Positions 9,052-17,186 of a stretch of DNA of 57,901 bases are shown here, piece after piece. Origin of the DNA: Eggerthellaceae bacterium (lineage in GTDB: Bacteria > Actinomycetota > Coriobacteriia > Coriobacteriales > Eggerthellaceae); NCBI GenBank assembly GCA_017511465.1, contig JAFWJU010000068.1, positions 1-57,901 on the forward strand. The letters run 5' to 3'. The notes below the pieces were generated by a model. The model was not told the DNA's origin. It saw only the letters and a program-made list of their open reading frames with translations, and made no database searches. A program made the position numbers and the translations under genes. Numbering within the stretch: the first letter of the stretch is position 1; the number at the start of each line of letters is the position of its first letter.

Positions 9052-9402
9052 ATGGGCACGACCGTGCAATTCAATACCCGTTTGGACCGAGACTTGAAAG
9101 CATCGGGCGACGCGGCGCTTTCCCTTATCGGCCTTAACCCCACGCAAGCAGTCCGCGCACTTTGGGAAAAGGCCGCGCGACGGGGTGAGGACCTCGAGCA
9201 GGTCGCGCAACTGCTAGCCCCCGCCACCGATCAAGCACCGCAAGCGAAAGCCGCCGATGTCGTGCAACAGGGATGGGCGCTCATGGACGCGGCGTACGAA
9301 TCACTGGGAATCGACCTGGCTGCAACGTCCGACTTCCCAGATGACGACGAGATGCTCGAAGAAGCCTTGTACGAACGCATGGTGCAACGGGAGCTTGCAT
9401 GA
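9052..9402 (+). CDS. RelB/DinJ-type antitoxin
   Basis: Labile antitoxin and probable autorepressor (116 aa). The N-terminus VQFNTRLDRDLKASGDAAL and LIGLNPTQAVRALWEKAA is a ribbon-helix-helix arrangement as in RelB/DinJ proteins; the acidic C-terminal part (about residues 90-116) would wrap the toxin. Start 9052 is preceded by AGGAGGTGCTACG and by a perfect palindrome over the promoter; a longer reading from 8842 would run through both and is rejected. The TGA overlaps the next ATG (ATGA), giving translational coupling with the PIN-domain gene. Pairing of a RelB-like antitoxin with a PIN toxin rather than RelE/YafQ is a known but less common combination. Confidence 0.85.
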   Translation: MGTTVQFNTRLDRDLKASGDAALSLIGLNPTQAVRALWEKAARRGEDLEQVAQLLAPATDQAPQAKAADVVQQGWALMDAAYESLGIDLAATSDFPDDDEMLEEALYERMVQRELA

Positions 9403-9902
9403 TGAAAAACCCACCCATCATAGTCGTCGATACGAGCGTCTGGCTTGACAACTACCTTGCTGACAGGCCAAACGCAGGGCAATCCCGTTCTTTCATCATG
9501 CAAGCACGCGAATCAGGGGTGCAGCTAACCTACCCCATACACTGCCTGAACGACATATACCTGCTCATCCAAAGTCATCTTAAACGCGCAGCACGCTCGC
9601 AGGGCGAGTTAACCGAAGACGATGCCGCCGCCATCCGGGAAATCGCCTGGGCCTGCATCGAGAACATGCGGGAGTTCGCCACCGCCGTAGGAGCCGACGA
9701 GTCCGATGCCTGGAAGGTTTGCAAGTACCGACATCTCACGAACGATCTTGAAGACAACTTCGTCTTGGCGGCAGCGGAGCGCGTTCCCGCCGATTTCCTC
9801 GTCACCAACGACCAACGGCTCTTGCGCAAGTCGACTGTGAATGCCTACACACCCGAAGACGCCGTCATCGTCCTTAAGACAATTCAACAGCAAAGCAGGT
9901 AG
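9399..9902 (+). CDS. PIN-domain toxin (VapC-like ribonuclease)
   Basis: Probable metal-dependent endoribonuclease toxin (167 aa). The first PIN acidic residue is in VVDTSVWLDNY (about residues 9-19), a central Glu/Asp lies in LTEDDAAAIREIAW, and the C-terminal acidic pair is in NDLEDNFVLAAAER with LVTNDQRLL. This order matches the PIN fold active site. Two ATGs stand in tandem (9399 and 9402); the first overlaps the antitoxin stop. It is followed two bases later by a small zinc-ribbon gene, probably on the same transcript. Confidence 0.85.
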   Translation: MMKNPPIIVVDTSVWLDNYLADRPNAGQSRSFIMQARESGVQLTYPIHCLNDIYLLIQSHLKRAARSQGELTEDDAAAIREIAWACIENMREFATAVGADESDAWKVCKYRHLTNDLEDNFVLAAAERVPADFLVTNDQRLLRKSTVNAYTPEDAVIVLKTIQQQSR

Positions 9903-9904
9903 TC

Positions 9905-10198
9905 ATGGGAAGCAGGAAACCATCGGCTAACGCCAAGCGCGTTCAGCAGTTCAAGTCGCAACTCGGCGGCTTGGACGACCTATTCGCTTCGGAGCAACTT
10001 CGCGGCGAGCGCATCTCCGCCGAAAAAGAGGCTGCCCAGCGCGAGAAGGCGTGCGAGTCGAAAAACCGCTACCCATCGCAGTGGGAAGCGCGCGAGGCCA
10101 TTGCCGCCTGCGAGGCGCATGGCACGAAGGGCCTGAAAACCTACCGTTGTCCCTACTGCAACGGCTGGCACTTGACGTCGCATCCCTGGGATGAGTAA
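9905..10198 (+). CDS. Small charged protein with C-terminal zinc-ribbon-like Cys/His cluster
   Basis: 97 aa, function unknown. The first half is a charged, probably helical segment (about residues 10-50, rich in Lys, Arg and Glu). The C-terminal half carries Cys at SKNRYPSQWEA-side positions (about 50 and 69) and the compact YRCPYCNGWHLTSHPW motif. CxxC plus nearby His resembles zinc ribbons common in plasmid and integrative-element proteins, where they may bind nucleic acid. It starts two bases after the toxin stop, so it is most likely the third gene of the toxin-antitoxin operon. I cannot say whether it takes part in the toxin system. Confidence 0.7.
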   Translation: MGSRKPSANAKRVQQFKSQLGGLDDLFASEQLRGERISAEKEAAQREKACESKNRYPSQWEAREAIAACEAHGTKGLKTYRCPYCNGWHLTSHPWDE

Positions 10199-10307
10199 CG
10201 AAAACAAGCGCCGCAACCCGCCCCTTGCGCAACAGGTTGTTTCTCGACGTGCAAAAGCGCATGCCCGATAATCGTCGCAATTGGAAACACGAACGATTGG
10301 AGTGATC

Positions 10308-10760
10308 ATGGCAATCAAAGACGTGCTGCCTCAGCTGCGCAAAGACCGCAACATGACCCAAGAAGAGCTCGCGAAGAAGCTCTATGTCACGCGCCAAGCC
10401 GTAAGCCGTTGGGAAACTGGCGAGGCCACGCCGAACATCGACATGACGAAACTCCTAGCCATCACGCTCGAGGTGCCTGTGTCATGCCTGCTCGAAATGC
10501 CCGAGCACTTTTGCCAAAGTTGCGGCATGCCCATCATGGACCCGTCAATCCAAGGCACCGAAGCCGACGGCACGCCTTCGGGAGATTACTGCTCTTACTG
10601 CTATAAGGACGGCGCATATACCTATGAGGCCGATATGGACAGCATGATCGAAGGGTGCGCCCCCTTCCTGATGGAGCAAACCGGCATGTCGCGCGACGAG
10701 GCAGTCTCCCTGATGGGCGCGTTGCTTCCGAACCTCAAGCGCTGGACAACTGACATCTAA
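10308..10760 (+). CDS. XRE-family regulator with zinc-ribbon C-terminal domain
   Basis: 150 aa. Residues 3-60 are a Cro/C1-type helix-turn-helix (LRKDRNMTQEELAKKLYVTR, then AVSRWETGEATPNIDMTKL). Residues 69-110 hold a four-Cys zinc ribbon (HFCQSCGMPIMD and YCSYCYKDGAY) of the type found in putative zinc-ribbon domain proteins. A C-terminal helical tail (SRDEAVSLMGALLPNLKRW) follows. The start has TTGGAGTG upstream. It stands alone between the toxin-antitoxin operon and a terminator. The target is unknown; the zinc ribbon could sense metal or redox state or serve only structure. Confidence 0.88.
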   Translation: MAIKDVLPQLRKDRNMTQEELAKKLYVTRQAVSRWETGEATPNIDMTKLLAITLEVPVSCLLEMPEHFCQSCGMPIMDPSIQGTEADGTPSGDYCSYCYKDGAYTYEADMDSMIEGCAPFLMEQTGMSRDEAVSLMGALLPNLKRWTTDI

Positions 10761-10794
10761 CCGCTCCCCTGTCACCCTTACCCAGACAAACAAT

Positions 10795-10824
10795 AAGGCC
10801 GGCCGCACTCCTGCGACCGGCCTT
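10795..10824. terminator. Bidirectional rho-independent terminator
   Basis: AAGGCCGGCCGC pairs with GCGACCGGCCTT (one mismatch, 6-base loop), with T residues after the hairpin and A residues before it. It lies between the convergent XRE gene and the URO-D methyltransferase gene. Confidence 0.82.
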
Positions 10825-10846
10825 TCCGTTTGCTGCTCAACCTCTA

Positions 10847-12085
10847 CTAGTACTTGCCGTATTCGATCGTGGTCTGGTACCACGCGTCCATGTTCTCTTC
10901 CTTGAAGTGGTCCATGACGATGGAGCAGTCCATGACGAAGCCGCCGCCGGGCGCGCACTCGTCGATCATGCGCTTGGTCTCCTCGACGATGCGCTCGGGT
11001 TTGCCGTATGCCAGCAGCGCGCCGGGCAGGTTGCCGCAGACGCACGTGTGGCCGTCCAGGATCTTGCGCGCCTTGGCGATGTCCACCTGCTCGAACATGC
11101 CCAGGATGCCCGCAGGCAGCAGATCGCGAATCATCTCGAGGCGGTGGTTGTACTTGCCCTCGAAGAAGACGTATGGGATGAGGCCGAGCTCTTGTTCGCG
11201 CTCGATGACCTTGCGCAGGCTGGGCGCGTAGAAGCGCTCCCAGTTCTCGGGGCTCAGGAAGTCGTCGGTTCCGCCGTGCAGCGGCATGAAGCAGTACTTC
11301 ATGCCCGCGGCCGCGATGCCCTCGACGCCCTTCAGGGCCCAATCGGTCAGGATCTCCAGGGCGGCCTCGACCTTCTCGGGGCACTCGTACAGGTCCATCG
11401 GCAGCTCGAGCAGGCCGCGCAGGTTGTCGCCGAGCATGTCGTAGGGCGCGTTCTGGCCCAGGATGCATCCCAACGGCGTCTGGTACTCGAGCGCCGTCTG
11501 CGACATGAGGGCCTGCCCGTCCAGCCACTTCTGCGACTGGTCGGCGGCGGCCATGAGCGTGATCAGCGTCTCGCGCACCTCGGGATCGGCGAACTGGGCC
11601 ATGCTGGCGTAGTGGCCGAACTCGACGAAGTTGGTGAAGTCCATCTTGGCCAGGCCCTGCAGCTTGGCATGGCGGCGCGGGTACACCTTCGTCATGAGGA
11701 AATGCGAGGGGTCGCGGATGAACTCGTCGTACTCGTCTTCCTCCATGTAGGTCTTGTCCACGATCTGGAAGCCCATCATGCGGTCGATGCCCCACGTCTC
11801 GCCCGGCCAGCGCACGGCCTGCGTCCCGAGGACCTCCATGACGTTGATGGGATATGCGGCGGGAGCCCAGAACAGGTCGGTCTCCCAGCGGGAGAGGAAG
11901 TACTCGACGCCCTTCTTCATCATGCGGTAGTCGTTGAGCGCCTCGTACTTGGAGACGCCCGCCAGCTCGCTGTAGACCGTGCCCATGCGCGGCGCGAAGG
12001 GGACGCGGTCGCCCTCCTCGAACCGCATGGCGGCCGCCACGCGCGCCTCACGCTTCTCGATGGTGTTCTCTGTCTCGTAAGCCAT
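10847..12085 (-). CDS. Uroporphyrinogen-decarboxylase-fold methyltransferase (MtaA/MtbA/MtgA type)
   Basis: 412-aa URO-D superfamily protein. It is not a good HemE: the N-terminal HemE arginine motif is replaced by RFEEGDRVPFAPRMGTV. In this superfamily MtaA, MtbA and MtgA move methyl groups between a corrinoid protein and coenzyme M or tetrahydrofolate, using zinc. C387 (GGFVMDCSI) occupies the place of the C-terminal zinc cysteine of that group. The usual HxC pair is not clearly at its normal place (FFEGKYNH, 308-314); an HTC triplet at 346-348 lies later. Start 12085 has a strong GGGGGAGGAGAA site; the longer reading from 12202 is rejected. It overlaps the upstream Cys-pair gene by 38 bases and closes the molybdoenzyme operon, so it may act with that enzyme on methoxylated or methylated substrates (inference). 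Confidence 0.82.
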   Translation of the reverse strand: MAYETENTIEKREARVAAAMRFEEGDRVPFAPRMGTVYSELAGVSKYEALNDYRMMKKGVEYFLSRWETDLFWAPAAYPINVMEVLGTQAVRWPGETWGIDRMMGFQIVDKTYMEEDEYDEFIRDPSHFLMTKVYPRRHAKLQGLAKMDFTNFVEFGHYASMAQFADPEVRETLITLMAAADQSQKWLDGQALMSQTALEYQTPLGCILGQNAPYDMLGDNLRGLLELPMDLYECPEKVEAALEILTDWALKGVEGIAAAGMKYCFMPLHGGTDDFLSPENWERFYAPSLRKVIEREQELGLIPYVFFEGKYNHRLEMIRDLLPAGILGMFEQVDIAKARKILDGHTCVCGNLPGALLAYGKPERIVEETKRMIDECAPGGGFVMDCSIVMDHFKEENMDAWYQTTIEYGKY

Positions 12086-12299
12086 GATTCTCCTCCCCCG
12101 TTTCGTCACAAGCTTTTGCATTATCCATATCAGACATGCGGATCCCGGGTCGAATCGGAACCCGCATGCCGCATCTGTCGCATATCGTAGCGTATGAGTC
12201 ATTCAGATGTTTGCAGAACGGGCAATAACCCGCCGCCATGGGCTTCCGAATCTCGCCTTTGCATTTCCCGCAGTTAATGCAAGCGTAGCCGCACGACAC
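12048..12299 (-). CDS. Cys-pair mini-protein (zinc ribbon or small Fe-S protein)
   Basis: 83 aa with seven cysteines in CINCGKC, CPFC and CDRC before residue 45, then a loose charged tail. The GTG start at 12299 has GGGGAAGC five bases upstream, and the gene sits between the Fe-S subunit (40 bases upstream) and the methyltransferase, whose start it overlaps by 38 bases. The spacing and Cys pattern argue for a real gene rather than chance. It could be a double zinc ribbon or carry a small Fe-S centre. A role as accessory or electron carrier for the molybdenum enzyme is inference only. Confidence 0.65.
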   Translation of the reverse strand: MSCGYACINCGKCKGEIRKPMAAGYCPFCKHLNDSYATICDRCGMRVPIRPGIRMSDMDNAKACDETGEENHGLRDREHHREA

Positions 12300-12338
12300 C
12301 GCTTCCCCAATCGCTAGCGATAGCTTTGCTTTTTCCTA

Positions 12339-12716
12339 TTAGCTGCCAAGCGTGAAGAGGACGTAGTCCTTGTGGTCCTTCGCCTTCTCGGCCATCTCGT
12401 CAATGGGCCCGAACTCCATGCACTGAGCCTGGCAATGCTGCACGCAAGTGGGCACCTTGCCCAGCGCTCTGCGTTCGGCACATGTATCGCACATCGTTGT
12501 AGGCGCGGCCAGGTAGCCGAACTGCCACTCGTCGCCGGCTTCGTCCAGAGGCCAATGACCCATATCGTGAACGAGAATGCCCGACTGCCCGACTGGCATT
12601 TTATGCTCCATTTGGCAGGCGATTTCGCACGAGTGGCATCCCGTGCACCATTGATAGTCGATAAGCATGCCGTACTTGGCCGCAGTCCTTGCATTTAGCT
12701 CCTTCGGAGTTTGCAT
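12339..12716 (-). CDS. 4Fe-4S subunit of the adjacent molybdopterin oxidoreductase
   Basis: 125 aa. An N-terminal bacterial ferredoxin motif WCTGCHSCEIACQMEH (about residues 22-37) and a second cluster of Cys (CDTCAERRALGK, TCVQHCQAQC) resemble a shortened DmsB/PhsB-type beta subunit, enough for one or two [4Fe-4S] clusters instead of the usual four. There is no signal or membrane segment. Start 12716 has GAGAGAGG six bases upstream; the longer reading from 12830 overlaps the catalytic subunit and is not conserved-looking. It is directly downstream of the catalytic subunit, so electron transfer to or from the molybdenum site is the expected role. Confidence 0.88.
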   Translation of the reverse strand: MQTPKELNARTAAKYGMLIDYQWCTGCHSCEIACQMEHKMPVGQSGILVHDMGHWPLDEAGDEWQFGYLAAPTTMCDTCAERRALGKVPTCVQHCQAQCMEFGPIDEMAEKAKDHKDYVLFTLGS

Positions 12717-12813
12717 TTCGTACCTCTCTCTCTTCGTTACGGGGCCCGTCGCCCGATCGTGTGCGCCAGCCCCATTCGCTTTGAACGTCATGTTGTTCGC
12801 ATGACTCCCATGC

Positions 12814-15270
12814 TTACTGTTGCGCGGCACTCGCCTCGGCCAAAGCCGCCTTCATGATCTTGGCTTCTTCCATGATTTTCGCGCGCTCGTCAACGAGCTG
12901 CTGGATGGCGGGGACGCCCTTTCCGTCAAGCGCCTGCGACAGATAGCCGCTATCCGCATCGGGGAAATAGCCGTTGGTGTCGTCTTCGGGTGTGACCTTG
13001 TAAAGCCTCACGAGCGTGGTCTTGTAGTTCGAGCCGAAGCCCGCCCTACCGGGGATGCCCGGAAGCAAGTTGTTCACGTTCAGGTCGTGCGAATTGTAAA
13101 GCTTCTCGGGATCGCCCTCGGGGTACCACCATGCGTGATCGCATGCGATGATGCGCGGGTTTTGGTAAATATTGGTAACCTCGACCTGGGCCTTGCAGCG
13201 TCCGTACACGTTTTCAACCCAAACCCAATCTCCCGTCTTGAAGCCGTATTCCTCGGCAGTCGCGGGGTTCAGGTACACGTTCTGATCTTTCTTCAGGTTG
13301 CGCATTCTGGCAACTTGACGATGCTCGGAATGGAAAAGCGACCACGGGCGGGCGCCCGTCGTCAACACTAGCGGGTATTCATCGAGCAACTCGGGTGTGG
13401 ACGTCGGACCGGGTACTGGCTCCTCGAAATACGGCAGCGGATCCATTCCTGCGTTGTCGTAGAAAGTCGACCACAGCTCGATGCGGCCAGTGGGCGTGTT
13501 GAATCCAGGCTGGCCATCAGCGCGAAGGCGACCGGTTTCGTAACGCTTGTAGCTGAACGGCAGGTACACAGGGCCAACTTCGCGCATCTCCTCGAAGTTG
13601 TACGGCGTCTGCGCCTTGAGCATAGCGCCGAACATCTCGTCGACGTTCTCCCACGGCCAAGCTTCGGGATTGAAGCGCTTGCCCAACATGAGGTTGATTT
13701 CCATGTCGGACTTGCATTCGCCGATTTGGCACACCTTGTTTATGACCTCACCGCGTTGCACGCCGTCGCCCAAGCGGATGCCGTTGCGCTCGGGGAAGGT
13801 AGCCGCAGGCAAGACCACATCGGAGGTCGCCATGATGGTCGGCGTCATGAACAAATCGACGGAAACGTTGAAATCGCAGTTCATCAAGCCAATGTACATT
13901 TCCTGCGGGTCAGCCGACATGCAGGCAAGCACGTTGTTCTGTTGCAGCCACGTTGCGTGAATCTTGTACGGCTCGCCCGTTGCCATGGTGTGGCGCAGCT
14001 CGTCAGGTTGGGCGATTTGGAAGCCGAAGTTCAACAATGGGTACGCATCCAAGCCGATGCGCTTCACCCATGTTTCCTCGGGACACAGCTCGCGGCCCCA
14101 ACCGCCGGCATAATTGAGGATCTCGGGCGGGGCGATAATGCCGCCGGGAACGTCGACATTGCCCGTGATTTGGAAGCACGCCACAATAGCCTGCGAGGCG
14201 GGCAGGGCTTCCTTCGTCATGTCGACCGCAACACCCCACTGCATGGTGGCGGGCTTGCTGTTGGCGAGGATGCGGGCGCCTTCGACTATCTTCTCTTCGG
14301 GAATCCAAGTGATTTCGGCAACGCGCGCAGGCGTGTACTCCTGAACACGCTCGACGAGCTGCTCGAAGCCGTATGTCCACTTGTCGACGAAATCGTGATC
14401 GTACAAGTCCTCGTTGATGATGACGTTCAGGAAACCGAGCGCCAAAGCAGCATCGGTACCCGGCCGAATGGGCAGATGCAAGCGCGAGTGCACGGACAGC
14501 CACGTGACCTTCGGGTCGATCATAACGACTTCCATGCCGCGTTTCATGAGGTCGACAACCCAGTGGCCGTAGAAGCCGTCGGAATTGGCGCGAAGCGGGT
14601 AGTTGCCCCAAATGAACATGGCCTCGGGGACCTTGTACTCGGGATTATCGTAACGATCGGCAAACTGCTGCGAGCAGTCAGCGACCCAGAACGAACCAGC
14701 CGTCGCGGCCATGCCGGCAACACGGGGCAGGTAGCATGCGCACCCGGAGAGGAACAGAACATAGTTTGGCGATCCGAAGGACCAGCACAGGCGAGTGATG
14801 TAGGCTGCGATATCACGACCAGTACCCTGGCCGAACACGACTGCCTCGGCCCCGAACTTTTCCTTGATCTCGAGGAACTTGGTCGCCACCAAATCGATGG
14901 CCTCATCCCAAGAGATGCGCTCCCATTTGTCCTTACCACGATCTTTCGGGTCGCGTTTCATCGGGTACATTAGGCGGTCCTGGTGGTTCGTGACTTCAGG
15001 CACGCCAAGACAACGAACGCACAAGCGTCCCCTGTTGTACGGATTCTCCGGGTCGCCTTCGACCTTGACGAGATTGCCTTCCGCATCGGTATACAGAAGC
15101 ACGCCACAGCCATCGTGGCATCCGGGACCCGACCAAGCGCTGCCCCGCGTAACCGTCAGGCCGCCTTCCTCGTACCTCCAGGGGTGCACGTGCGGCACTT
15201 TGATGAAGTCGCCGACGAGCTGTGTTGACACACCGCTGTTGTTGTAGCCCTCCACTCCGTGTTCTGCCAT
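12814..15270 (-). CDS. Cytoplasmic bis-MGD molybdopterin oxidoreductase, catalytic subunit
   Basis: 818-aa DMSO reductase superfamily enzyme. Near the N-terminus C51, C55, C84 and C87 (GPGCHDGCG, RLCVRCLG) could bind a [4Fe-4S] cluster, but the first Cys of the usual CxxCxxxC is missing. The molybdenum ligand region is SGCACYLPR (C177 or C179). MGD-binding segments follow (IWGNYPLRANSDGF, MIDPKVTWLSVHS, PIRPGTDAALALG), and the C-terminal domain starts at about TTGARPWSLFHSEHR. There is no twin-arginine signal, so it acts in the cytoplasm. Start 15270 has GAAAGGAGCG upstream. The substrate is unknown. Size and lack of export recall pyrogallol transhydroxylase and the catechol dehydroxylases of gut Eggerthellaceae, but nothing in the sequence fixes this. 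A TetR gene is divergent. Confidence 0.88.
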   Translation of the reverse strand: MAEHGVEGYNNSGVSTQLVGDFIKVPHVHPWRYEEGGLTVTRGSAWSGPGCHDGCGVLLYTDAEGNLVKVEGDPENPYNRGRLCVRCLGVPEVTNHQDRLMYPMKRDPKDRGKDKWERISWDEAIDLVATKFLEIKEKFGAEAVVFGQGTGRDIAAYITRLCWSFGSPNYVLFLSGCACYLPRVAGMAATAGSFWVADCSQQFADRYDNPEYKVPEAMFIWGNYPLRANSDGFYGHWVVDLMKRGMEVVMIDPKVTWLSVHSRLHLPIRPGTDAALALGFLNVIINEDLYDHDFVDKWTYGFEQLVERVQEYTPARVAEITWIPEEKIVEGARILANSKPATMQWGVAVDMTKEALPASQAIVACFQITGNVDVPGGIIAPPEILNYAGGWGRELCPEETWVKRIGLDAYPLLNFGFQIAQPDELRHTMATGEPYKIHATWLQQNNVLACMSADPQEMYIGLMNCDFNVSVDLFMTPTIMATSDVVLPAATFPERNGIRLGDGVQRGEVINKVCQIGECKSDMEINLMLGKRFNPEAWPWENVDEMFGAMLKAQTPYNFEEMREVGPVYLPFSYKRYETGRLRADGQPGFNTPTGRIELWSTFYDNAGMDPLPYFEEPVPGPTSTPELLDEYPLVLTTGARPWSLFHSEHRQVARMRNLKKDQNVYLNPATAEEYGFKTGDWVWVENVYGRCKAQVEVTNIYQNPRIIACDHAWWYPEGDPEKLYNSHDLNVNNLLPGIPGRAGFGSNYKTTLVRLYKVTPEDDTNGYFPDADSGYLSQALDGKGVPAIQQLVDERAKIMEEAKIMKAALAEASAAQQ

Positions 15271-15805
15271 GATGCTACGCTCCTTTCGAATCTCTTTCGC
15301 GAACGCCTCCTCTGGCGTCCGAAAACACCGAAGTAGCGCATGAAGGACACGAGACATCACCGCTTGTCTGATGATTGACGCGCAGGCTGTTGAAGCCCTG
15401 CCCAAGCCAGCAATCGTGTGTCGGCAGATTCGCCCCCCATGCGTCTGCGCCGTTGCAAGCTTTTGTTCGCCGAGAAGTGCGGATGGCTGCGTTTAGGGTT
15501 GCCGCGCTATCGGCAGAATTACCCTTGCATATTCCGAAATACTCAAATGAGCTTGCGGCTCATCAAGGTCAACTGTAAGAAACGGGCGTTTCCGAGAGAA
15601 CATACAGGTTGCGCATTATGGCAAAACATTCCTGACAATCGGCTGTTTTTGTAAGGTATGTTCGACATTGAGCGGTATTTCGTCTGGCATTCTCCACAAC
15701 GCTCGATTGTCGTTTATGTCAGACTGGCAATCGATACGCTTGCCCGAAAACCACGGGCGAAACCGCTCATGCACGGGTAACGGAAAGTCGCGAAGGGGGC
15801 ACGAC
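15271..15805. promoter_or_regulatory. Divergent control region of the molybdoenzyme operon and tetR gene
   Basis: 535 bases without a credible gene; the short open frames here lack ribosome sites. A dyad ATGAGC-TTGCG-GCTCAT at 15547-15563 is a candidate TetR operator. On the minus strand it is followed by TTGAGT, 17 bases and GGTAAT, a weak promoter-like pair. The leader to the molybdoenzyme would then be about 270 bases, long enough to hold further control that I cannot see. Confidence 0.4.
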
Positions 15806-16408
15806 GTGGCTATGCTGTTGAGCACTAAAGGGCACGAAACCCGGATGATGATCTTCGAGGCGTTCGAAAGACTGCTGCAATCCAAAGGATTCGAGGACAT
15901 TTCCGTCAGCATGATTTGCAAAGAAGCCGGCATTTCTCGAGCAACGTTTTACTACCACTTCAAGGACAAGTTCGACATTAGCCAATGGCACTATGGCCTC
16001 GTCGCCGAGACGTACCTTTTCCAAACAGGCCGCACGTTGAATTGGCTTCAAGCGAATTACCTGAACACTATGGAGTTTTCGAAGCACGAAGCGGTTTATC
16101 GCGAATGCTTCGGCATGCACGGGTACGAGTCTCTGTTCGAGCATGCGAAGCGTCGGAGAATCGAGACTCTTCGTGAGACGATCATAGATTACAAACACGA
16201 GAAACTTGATTCCGAGCTGGAATTCCAGGTGGTTGCGTTAGCGGATGCAGAGGTCGGAGGAGTGACCCACTGGTTCAAAGGCGGCATGCCGTATAGCGTC
16301 ATGGACTTGTGCCTTTATTTGGACAGCATCGTCCCGCGCAGGCTCTACAACCTCCTTAACGATCCAGTTGACGATTCTCTTCAGCCGCTTTTGGGCAACC
16401 TGCAATAG
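15806..16408 (+). CDS. TetR-family transcriptional regulator
   Basis: 200 aa. The N-terminal helix-turn-helix (about residues 12-60) contains MIFEAFERLLQSKGFEDISV and the recognition part ICKEAGISRATFYYHFKDKF, a standard TetR signature. The C-terminal domain is of the compact TetR_C type without an assignable ligand. The GTG at 15806 follows AAGGGGGC by six bases; the ATG at 15812 is the alternative. It is transcribed away from the molybdoenzyme operon, with a 535-base region between them, so local control of that operon, possibly in response to its substrate, is likely by context. Confidence 0.88.
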   Translation: MAMLLSTKGHETRMMIFEAFERLLQSKGFEDISVSMICKEAGISRATFYYHFKDKFDISQWHYGLVAETYLFQTGRTLNWLQANYLNTMEFSKHEAVYRECFGMHGYESLFEHAKRRRIETLRETIIDYKHEKLDSELEFQVVALADAEVGGVTHWFKGGMPYSVMDLCLYLDSIVPRRLYNLLNDPVDDSLQPLLGNLQ

Positions 16409-16478
16409 TGGAACAGGGACGGGTTTCCGTTCCAGCTGAGCGTTGTACTCCGAAACGGGGAACTGATTTCCGTTCCAC
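16408..16478. repeat. 71-bp intergenic element with terminal inverted repeats
   Basis: The ends GTGGAAC (16408-16414) and GTTCCAC (16472-16478) are inverted copies. Inside, TTTCCGTTCCA occurs twice as a direct repeat (ending near 16433 and 16477), and GGAACAGGGACGGG and CGGGGAACTG are related. It overlaps the end of the tetR stop codon region and fills the gap to cbiL. It looks like a small REP-type element. Confidence 0.6.
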
Positions 16479-16487
16479 ACGAAAAGG

Positions 16488-17186
16488 CTAGGATTCCCGC
16501 GGCGCCTTGACGATGACGACCGAGAAGTAGTCGGTCCCGGCATCGATGTCGACATCGGACAGGCGCGGAAGCACCTTCTCGTCGGGCAAGCCGCAATTGG
16601 TGACCATGCTCGCATGGTGTAGTTGCCCGCGTTCGGCTAGCTTGTCGCGCAGACTGCCAACCGCCTTGCCGGATTTCATGAACACTTTGGTGGCGGGAAC
16701 GTTTAAGGCTGCATCGATATCGGTTGCCATGGCGGGTGCCACCAGCAGGCTCTGAGAGCCTTCGCACAGCGTCATGCCAAGCTTCGCCGCGCAAGCAGAA
16801 AACGAAGTGACGCCGGGAATGATTTCGGCCTCGTAGCCCCGTGCAGCGACGATGTCGTGCACGTAGCCGTACGTGGAGTAAATGGCGATATCGCCCAGGC
16901 ACAGGTACGCAACCGTCTTTCCCTCGTCGAGCAACGCGCATACGTCATCGGCAATCTTGGCATACGCTTTTCGCGCTGTTTCACGGTCGCCCGTCATGGG
17001 CGTCGGACAATCGAGCACCCGCTTGTCCTGCAAATACTCATCGGCGATGTCGAACGCCGTCTGGCGCTTGTGGCCGATGTTGGGCACAGCCAAGACATCG
17101 GCTTCGCGAATGGCGCGCACCGCTTTAAGCGTCATGAGTTCGGGGTCGCCTGGCCCTACGCTCACGCCGAAGAGCCTACCCTTCAT
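16488..17186 (-). CDS. cbiL: Precorrin-2 / cobalt-factor II C20-methyltransferase
   Basis: Methylates C20 of the ring in cobamide synthesis (232 aa). It has the tetrapyrrole methylase start LFGVSVGPGDPELMTLKAV, the central YLCLGDIAIYSTYGY, and EIIPGVTSFSACAAKLG. The start at 17186 overlaps the end of the ATPase gene by 11 bases, so it is the last gene of the riboswitch-controlled operon. Biosynthesis and uptake are therefore co-regulated here. Motifs and length are normal. Confidence 0.94.
   Translation of the reverse strand: MKGRLFGVSVGPGDPELMTLKAVRAIREADVLAVPNIGHKRQTAFDIADEYLQDKRVLDCPTPMTGDRETARKAYAKIADDVCALLDEGKTVAYLCLGDIAIYSTYGYVHDIVAARGYEAEIIPGVTSFSACAAKLGMTLCEGSQSLLVAPAMATDIDAALNVPATKVFMKSGKAVGSLRDKLAERGQLHHASMVTNCGLPDEKVLPRLSDVDIDAGTDYFSVVIVKAPRES

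Noticed and set aside
10847-12085. Uroporphyrinogen decarboxylase HemE
   Set aside because: The HemE N-terminal arginine motif is absent and the context is a molybdoenzyme operon, so a methyltransferase of the same fold is more likely.
10907-12190. 427-codon open frame on the plus strand
   Set aside because: It is the mirror of the URO-D methyltransferase gene; composition is a reverse-complement shadow and there is no ribosome site or domain.
15375-15654. Two short open frames between the molybdoenzyme and tetR genes
   Set aside because: No ribosome sites, no coherent composition, and they overlap each other in different phases.
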